A DNA stretch of 64,000 nucleotides, taken from NCBI GenBank assembly GCA_050084985.1, contig JBITNC010000001.1, positions 99,510,001 to 99,574,000 on the forward strand, given 5' to 3'. This stretch comes from Nageia nagi (Eukaryota; Pinophyta). Each line of letters opens with the position of its first letter. Position 1 is the first letter of the stretch. The notes below the pieces were generated by a model. The model saw only the letters and a program-made list of their open reading frames with translations. It ran no database searches and was not told where the DNA came from. The translations under genes were made by a program, and so were the position numbers. Below, piece after piece: positions 57,621 to 64,000 of this stretch.

Positions 57621-58890
57621 AAGAGTTATCTTGATCATCAACATCCTCATTAGAAATAAATTTCTCAGTAAGTTCATTGAACTTTACATTCCTTGATATG
57701 AACACTACTCTATAGGATGGAGAGTAGATCATGTGGCCTCTATGTTGACTATCATATCCCATAAAGATGCATTTTTTTAGTTCTTTTTTCTAATATTTTT
57801 CATTTCTCATAAATAATGTAGGAGAATGCTTCACAACCAAACACCCTAAGGTGAGAAATGTTAAGTTTCTTTCATGTACATGCCTCAAAAGGATTTTTTC
57901 CTTCAACAACATTTGTGGGATACCAATTCAAGGTGTATATTGTAATGCTCATAGCTTCACCTCATAAGAAACTAGGGACATTATCCAACATGCACCTATC
58001 CATCTCTATAATTATCCTATTTTTTCCTTTTGGCAACACCAATTTGCTATAGAGTGTACAAAATAATAAACTACCTCTTGATCATGTACTTGTTACAATA
58101 GTCATTAAACTCATTATTGTTATACTTACTCCCATTATCTAATCTCAACATATTTATTTTAAGGTTAGTCTAATTTTAGCTAAGACCTTTAAATCCTTCA
58201 ACTTATCAAAGGTTTCATCCTTATACTCAAGTAGATAACCAAATTTCATCCTTCTAAAGTCATCAATGAAGGCCAAGGCATAAGATGCTCCTCAAGTGAG
58301 TTAGTATAAAATGGACCCATCAAATTTAAATGCATAAGCTAAAGTGGTTGGGTTACCCTTGTTGCCTTATCTTTTTCAAATCTCTACCTTTTCATCTTTA
58401 CTAGGATGCATTTTTCACATGGACCAATTATGGGTAAAATTGAAACTAAACATTCCATAAGTTCTTGGTCTTTCATGACTTGAATACTTTTATGGTTAAG
58501 GTTCCTTAAATCTTAGTTCCAAAAGTTGCCCCTATAGAAAACATTTATAGCAACACACATTTTTGTTAGAACTTGATCCACAATGTAGAGATCATATTTC
58601 ACTAATCCTTTCACCAAAGTGGCAAGTCCCTTCTTAATGCACCAAGAGTGTGAGTTGAACTCAAATAAGTATCCTTTCTTTGCAACTTGAACTATAGAAA
58701 GAAGGTTGATTATAAGCTTAAACACATAGAGCATATTTTTAAGAATTTTTCCATGAATCAACACAATCCCAATCCCTTTTATTTTAAGGATTGATATCAA
58801 CTATCACATCTACATCCTTTTTATACTTATGAAAATTTTCAAACTTGACCTTTTCAAAGGATAGGCAATTAGTGTAACAAGAGTTAACAA
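57620..58890 (-). pseudogene. Copia F protease-integrase region (degraded)
   Basis: Starting at 58890 on the minus strand, IVNSCYTN stands where copia proteases have VDSGAT, so both the catalytic Asp and the Gly are altered. Next is a clean open stretch (58513-58800) with MISILKIKGIGIVLIHGKIL and YVFKLIINLLSIVQVAKKGY. Integrase remnants follow: LNWYPTNVVEGKNPFEACT (about 57940-57885), LRVFGCEAFSYI.YEK (about 57855-57810) and KCKV..TY-like sequence after it. The usual D,D,E residues are not all readable. Confidence 0.82.
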
Positions 58891-58891
58891 T

Positions 58892-59860
58892 TCAATAAAT
58901 TGAGAAAGTATGAGTCATGGAGTAAAGATCATAAATAAAATCATATTTAATATTCTTGTTTTCTTTGAAGTTATTCATATTTATATTTCCATTATTGTTT
59001 TTTTCTCTTTTTTTTGGAGCAGTCAAATTCTTTATGACCATAGCCACCAAAAATGTTATAATTACCATCAAATTTTTCCTTGGGATTTGATATGTTTTCC
59101 TTTCCCTTTCCATCTCTTTGCTTGTAGTTTTTGTTTCCCTTCTTTTTAAAATTTTTGAATTTATTAAAAAATACTTCTTTTGATGTTTGAACTTCTTCTT
59201 GAAAAGAATTTTGGTTGCTCCTAGAGCAACATTATTATCCTTTGGATAAGAGATCAACACCTTTTGTCAAGAGTTTCCTCATGATTTAGAAGGAGCCTTG
59301 CAAGGTTCTTGAAATAGAATACTTCTTCTTGATCATCAATCCTTGTCTTAATTGATATCATAAAGTTACTAAAATTTGAAAAAAGGCTTTGCAAAATGAT
59401 GAAGATCATGAACTCATCATTGATCCAATTGTACCCATAAACAACAAGTTGGGTATTAAGGTAAACAATTTTGTTAAAATAGATGATAATATTTTCTTCT
59501 TCCCCTTGACAATATTGAAGAAAATTTTAAAGAATAGTAAACCTTTTTAAAAATTTGGACCCTAGGTAGATTTTCTTGTGTCTATCCTAAGCTTCCTTTA
59601 TAGAGGTTGATGAAGAGATCAAGAGTAGTACTTCATTTCATACTATGTAGAAAATCATAGAAGTTAACAACTCATTCTTTATATTGTAAGCCTTAAGTGT
59701 CTTCTCACATATAATAGCCACTAGGTTCTCATTAACTTTCTACCATACTTTCCTTTCCTACATTTCAACTTCCATATGAGGTTCCCAAATACCATAGTTA
59801 GAACCATCAAGAATGTGCTTGGGTAAGAAGGTGTATCCCATTTGCTACATAAGAAGGTGA
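58892..59860 (-). pseudogene. Copia F gag (degraded)
   Basis: Minus strand from about 59850: MGYTFLPKHILDGSNYGIWE, the F.G.NY..W block of copia gag, followed by a Trp-Lys-rich segment and IK..QEEVFYFKNLARL-like text. A Lys/Asn-rich tail (58892-59260) contains a zinc-knuckle position reading YNIFGGYGHKEFDC, where the first two Cys of C-x2-C-x4-H-x4-C are Tyr and Phe. In the same frame SMTHTFSIY leads into protease. Broken by several stops and at least two frameshifts. Confidence 0.8.
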
Positions 59861-59903
59861 AAGTGTTAACTAAGGTAAGCATGTGAACCAAATTAATCAT
59901 CTA

Positions 59904-59987
59904 TACATGTTGAGTTTAATCATTTCAAATATGTTTAATCAATCATACATGTTGAGTTTAATCATTTCAAATATGTTTAATCAATCA
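59904..59987. repeat. Perfect 42-bp tandem duplication
   Basis: TACATGTTGAGTTTAATCAT plus TTCAAATATGTTTAATCAAT plus CA occurs at 59904 and 59946 without differences. A decayed third start (TACATATTGAATGATAA) follows at 59988. Confidence 0.88.
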
Positions 59988-60440
59988 TACATATTGAATG
60001 ATAAATTTTGATCAAGGATAATAAAAAAGGTATGCTTAAGTTGTTTAACAAATTTCACATGTGCAAAATTTTACAATAGAATCACATACTAAATCCCATA
60101 TATCTTACATTTTTTCATAACCAAGTACTATAGTTGTAGAAAGGAATAAATTTGAGGCTTATTTTCTTGTTTAAAATTAGGCTTTCACCTAGATGCCCTC
60201 AAGGTGGAGCCTAGGTTCTACCAATCCTCAAGCAGTTCACCTTGGTTAGTAATATACTCTCATAAGGAGGACTACTAACTAATTTTCAACATTGTGATGT
60301 CTACTATATTGACCAAATTACTATATTTATTAAGTTTCAAGTTATCCTCTTAGGTTATCAAGATAATCCTTGAATGGATGTTGGACATATGGTATCACTA
60401 CACACATGCCTATCCACCTATATGGAGTTATGTCTAGACC
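59988..60440. other. Unassigned DNA between copia F and the next Tat-like end
   Basis: Probably the leader or lost 5' LTR of element F. It contains an inverted repeat around CACCTAGATGCCCTCAAGGTGGAGCCTAGG (60186-60216). No coding sequence. Confidence 0.35.
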
Positions 60441-60659
60441 AAAAAAGGAATTAGGACTCTAAATTTTGGATTGATTATCCAAATTAGCATAATAAAAGGT
60501 AAATAAAATAACAAAAGAGAAAAAATGATATATCATACTCAACATATCAATCGAAAAAGGAAAGTCCACTTTACTATTGAAAATTTTCTTCTCTTCTCTA
60601 GACTTCTTTGGATTATGTAATTTCAATGTTTTTCATTCCACATCCAAAGAGGAGAAAAA
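60440..60659 (+). mobile_element. 3' UTR and PPT of a Tat-like element upstream of the shared LTR
   Basis: GGAAAGTCCACTTTACTATTG, CTTCTTTGGATTATGTAATT and CATCCAAAGAGGAGAAAAA (60641-60659) match the pre-LTR ends at 31860-31978 and 5630-5688. Its own body is not present to the left, where copia F lies. Confidence 0.65.
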
Positions 60660-61391
60660 TATATATGCCTAAAAATGATTTATTATTTATTTAATAAATC
60701 ATATTTATACTTCTTAAATAACTTCATGCAATATTACATATGTCAAGATAAAGTTGATATTACAATGCAATACCATGTGTTATATCAAATGTTATATTAT
60801 TGTTCATTATTCATATTTTAAAATATCTTGAATACAACAAAGTTTATATTATTGCTAGAGGTCAACTTTCACTCCTTTTTATATCCTTGTAGGCTATATA
60901 TGTGATTTAAATAAGTAGATCTCTATAGATTAAAACTCTTTGATATGATAAGAACTCTAATAGGTGGTTGTCAGCCATAATCTTTATCAAGTTATGATGT
61001 ATTTAGATTCCACCTATCATGAGAATTTGTTATACTCTAAGCTTTAAACTTTCTATATTTGGTGCAAAACATAATTTAGAATATCCAACATAGTCAATGG
61101 TGTACTTCTTTAATGTCAGTAGCAACATGCATTAGGGTTAACTTTGATGGTTGAGTAATTGATTCATGAAAAATAAAATCCATTATGAGCTCACCATGAT
61201 TCCAATTCCCAATCCTTTGAAGATTCATTACTACTAATTATTTAGGATTGTACACACAATTCATATTAGGTTCATGTGTTTCATGTATAACTATTGTAAT
61301 ATGATATAGTGTATATCATCTATTTCTTCTTACATTGTAGATAAATTTATTTATTATGTATTTTCCTATTTTGCACAACTTAAGGTCTACA
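60660..61391 (+). repeat. LTR shared by two Tat-like bodies (5' LTR of element E)
   Basis: Starts TATATATGCCTAAAAATGAT (TG changed to TA) after a PPT, and ends TTAAGGTCTACA at 61391, followed after one base by the PBS-like TTTGGTGAACCCAACATTC. Its body matches the LTR at 31979. With a PPT on its left and PBS plus gag on its right, it is both a 3' and a 5' LTR. Confidence 0.75.
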
Positions 61392-61392
61392 C

Positions 61393-61412
61393 TTTGGTGA
61401 ACCCAACATTCT
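61393..61412 (+). other. Primer-binding site of element E
   Basis: TTTGGTGAACCCAACATTCT follows the LTR end. The tRNA is not assigned. Confidence 0.5.
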
Positions 61413-61507
61413 TACACACCTAGATCCTAATTTAGGGAATCCCCTCTAAAGATTCATTAATCTAGTTTTCATTGTTATCTCTTCCCTTACCTAAGGTACT
61501 TAGAATA

Positions 61508-63430
61508 ATGGATAGAGAAAATGATAAAGCTAGGGTTTGTTATGCATATATTCCAACAATGAATTTGAATCAAGAACAACCTAAGGTGTCCAAAAGTAAG
61601 GTTTATTTTCTTTAAGTTAGGAAAAGCATTAGGGTTAACCTTTATTTACCTATACAAGAGCCTAATCCTAATTATAGAATTGATATTAATGAGGAAAATG
61701 ATACTAAATCTACAAGTTCTTGAAAGAAAAGGGATATTATTGGACAAACTCCTCATAAGTTTGTTAATGATTATAATTTTGATGATGTAAGAGATACTTC
61801 TAATAGTGCTATTGAAATTGAAGAATTAGATAGGATTCCTAGCAATGTTAAATAAAAAATGAATTGTTATCTAATGAAGAAAAGTTGAGATATTATCTTA
61901 CAAACAATGTGGAAACTATTATTGATATTCTAACCAATTATGAATTATTAGAAGCAACTTTTATAGCTTCTCAATCCTTGAATAGTTTGTTCTCTTATGA
62001 AAATGTAGGTTCTACAAAATGGAGGGTCTCTACTATTAATTAGGATGCCTCCAATGGCATGCAAGCTTGTACACATGTTGCTAGTAGCATAGAAATGAAC
62101 ATTCCAAAACCTTTGAATGAAGTGACCATAAATGATGATGATAAGGAAAGTGATGATGACTTTGAACACTTGATTCTTAACCCTTCATATTACAATACAT
62201 GTACACTCCCTAAGAAAGGTAAGGGTATTTTGACTAATGAAGAAATTATAGTAAATATTAAAAAATAGCTTGGTATTGTGATTGATAATGCCTATATACA
62301 TCACCCTAATTGGTAAAAAGAAGAATAAAATATCAAGCTTGATGCATAAGAAACTAAGTTCTTTTAACAAGCTAATAAGGAACTTAGAGATGCAAATAAA
62401 TATTCTTCTCAAATTACCAATCTACCACCACAACCCCAACCATAAACCCCAAAAATAAACATAACTATGCCTAAAGGGCATAATTCTACAATGCTAACTA
62501 ATGGAAAAATAATGCAAGAAAGGATTGAAAAATTAGAAAAAGATCTACATATTGATTATGATTCTGAAAGTGTAAATTAATTGATAGAATTATTTCTAAA
62601 TTTCTTATTGCTATAAAGAGTGTGAAATTTACAAAGTTTGATGGTTCACAAGATCGAAAGATGCATGTTAGAAAATTTCATGAGGAAGTTATGAAATATG
62701 TTCATGATAAGGATATGCTTGTAAAGTTATTTTCAAGTAGTTTAAAGGATGATATATTGAAATGGTACTATAGTCTTCCTAAAAAGAGCATTGATAAGTA
62801 TGAATATTTGGTATATCAATTTTTTAATAAGTATAGATATAATATTATAGAAAAGGTTTAATTCAAATATTTGTGTAAAATTAAGCAATTACCTAATCAA
62901 TCTTTGTCTAAATTTGTGAAAATTTGGAAATAAATTGCTAATAATATACTATTCTTGAGCAAGATTTGAAGGATACTTTTACACATGCTTTGTTACCTAT
63001 GTATAAATTGTTGGTTATCTCTAATCATGATTTGAAATTAGCTAAAATTATAGATATATTTATTAAAAAGGAAGATTGTATAAAGAAATTTCATAATATG
63101 CATTCCAAAAAATTTCAAATGTATGAGAAGAAAGACAAGCAAGCTAAACTTTAGGTACATGAAAAGAAACTAGAAGTTGCTACGGTTAATGTTGATAGAA
63201 GAAATAATAGACAAAAAAGGAAGTTTATAAGGTTAATCAATATTGTTGATAATATTCTGAATGTGTTACTAAAGAACTTATTTAACTTCCATCAATGGCT
63301 CAATATCACTTTCCTAATGGTGTTTCTAAAAATTATATGTATGACTAATTTTGTAATTATCATAGGACACCAAGACACTTAACAAGAAATTGCAAGGTCT
63401 TAAGAAATATCATTTAGGATTTCATTGAAT
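61508..63430 (+). pseudogene. Element E gag (Tat-like gypsy, degraded)
   Basis: Begins MDRENDKARVCYAYIPTMNL at 61508, then a low-complexity acidic N-terminal part (IEIEELDRIPSN, about 61810; NDDDKESDDDFEHLILNPSY, 62130-62190). A Pro/Gln stretch (LPPQPQP, about 62420) and a coiled-coil-like ERIEKLEKDLHIDYDSE follow. The conserved gag core is FTKFDGSQDRKMHVRKFHEE (62628-62687), then LVKLFSSSLKDDILKWYYSL (62720-62779) and KYEYLVYQFFNKY. After a frameshift come LCKIKQLPNQSLSKFVKIW and FTHALLPMYKLL (62980-63015). A degenerate knuckle with FCNYHRTPRHLTRNCKV spacing (about 63350-63400) is of the CxxH..H..C kind seen in Tat gag. Stops mostly replace Gln. The remainder of E lies beyond the window. Confidence 0.8.
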
Positions 63431-64000
63431 GAAATAAATTCAGATGGATGATCATAATGAAGAAAATTATAGGCTTGTACACCTTGATAATGAATAATTG
63501 GAGATATTTACATATCCATCACCAAGAACAACACACCAACCAAAGGGATTCATTGGTTTGGTAAGTACCTCCTAATGTATATGTTATTATTTCTCTCATA
63601 AAGATGGATTTAGGAAATAATGGCAATAAGTGAAATAGATCTAGGGAAAAACATGAAATGGAAGGGACTATGAAATAAACACCGCTAATGATGTGTATGC
63701 CTATTTGCATGTAACCAATGATGTAAAATACACTATAGGAAGGCACCTCTTTTTATGCCTACATCAAAAAATTATTTTTGAGTTATAAAACTTCCCTAGG
63801 TATATAAAGTTATTTCTTAAAAGTATAAAAATTTCAAATGGTAGTGTACATTAGATAGGTTATTTCTTGGAGGGTCAAATGTGTATTATTTATGGTCAAA
63901 AGGGATAATTCACTATTTTATTTATTTTTTAGGCATATTCTCAATAAATTGCTCATATATTTATCTTTTTAAATCATTAAAACTCACACTATTAATGACC
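63430..64000 (+). other. Element E, region between gag and protease
   Basis: Expected gag-protease linker of element E. No motif could be read; the minus-strand open frame at 63519-63746 is regarded as chance. The element runs off the window. Confidence 0.4.

Larger units (their letters stand above)
54783..59860 (-). mobile_element. Ty1/copia element F (minus strand)
   Basis: On the minus strand: gag from about 59850, then protease, integrase, RT and RNase H to about 56100, then a 3' UTR with repeats, a PPT-like GCATTAAGTGGAAG (55283-55296) and an LTR starting TGTTGGAATTTATAATAC at 55282. The 5' LTR is not found between 59860 and 60440; it is either lost or too diverged. All coding parts are broken. 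Confidence 0.8.

Overview
The window looks like nuclear DNA from a seed plant with a very large, repeat-packed genome. A conifer or other gymnosperm is my best guess, from the style of the elements and genes rather than from any diagnostic marker. It is very AT-rich, CpG is scarce outside a few islands, and almost everything is decayed LTR retrotransposon. I see no bacterial, organellar or CRISPR features.

Layout. 1-1290: 3' end and LTR of a Ty1/copia element. 1290-6296 (+): a Ty3/gypsy Tat-like element (B) with broken pol, a 185-bp tandem repeat in its 3' UTR, a PPT and a 3' LTR. 6297-28965 (-): a large gypsy element (D) with a truncated 3' LTR, a long accessory reading frame of unknown function, IN, RT/RNase H, a second RNase H upstream of RT, PR, gag, PBS and a 1.85-kb 5' LTR. 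D carries two insertions: a ~1-kb TIR DNA element (12525-13529), and a chromovirus-type gag-PR-only element (C) at 17228-26067, flanked by the 5-bp duplication AGGTA. C was later rearranged by a 5.36-kb tandem duplication that gave it four LTRs. 28966-34500: two more Tat-like 3' ends with LTR starts (29490 and 31979) and unrecognised AT-rich DNA.

35309-36966 (-) holds the one intact cellular gene I find: a three-exon CLE (CLV3/ESR-related) peptide-hormone precursor of 115 residues with a signal peptide and a C-terminal CLE motif. It lies in a more CpG-bearing, low-repeat island (about 34500-38700) that also holds a tRNA-type SINE with target-site duplication.

38700-64000 returns to repeats. 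It contains a foldback sequence, a copia integrase fragment, and a 9.36-kb LTR element (A, 41509-50867) that encodes no recognisable pol but a long unknown reading frame bounded by two kinds of tandem repeat. Next come coiled-coil coding remnants on the minus strand, a minus-strand copia element (F, 54783-59860), and an LTR at 60660 that ends one Tat-like element and starts another (E, gag at 61508-63430) running off the window.

Two themes recur. Many premature stops in the elements sit where family members carry Gln or Trp (CAA/CAG to TAA/TAG, TGG to TAG), as expected if methylated cytosines have deaminated. The Tat-like elements carry tandem repeats just inside the 3' LTR.
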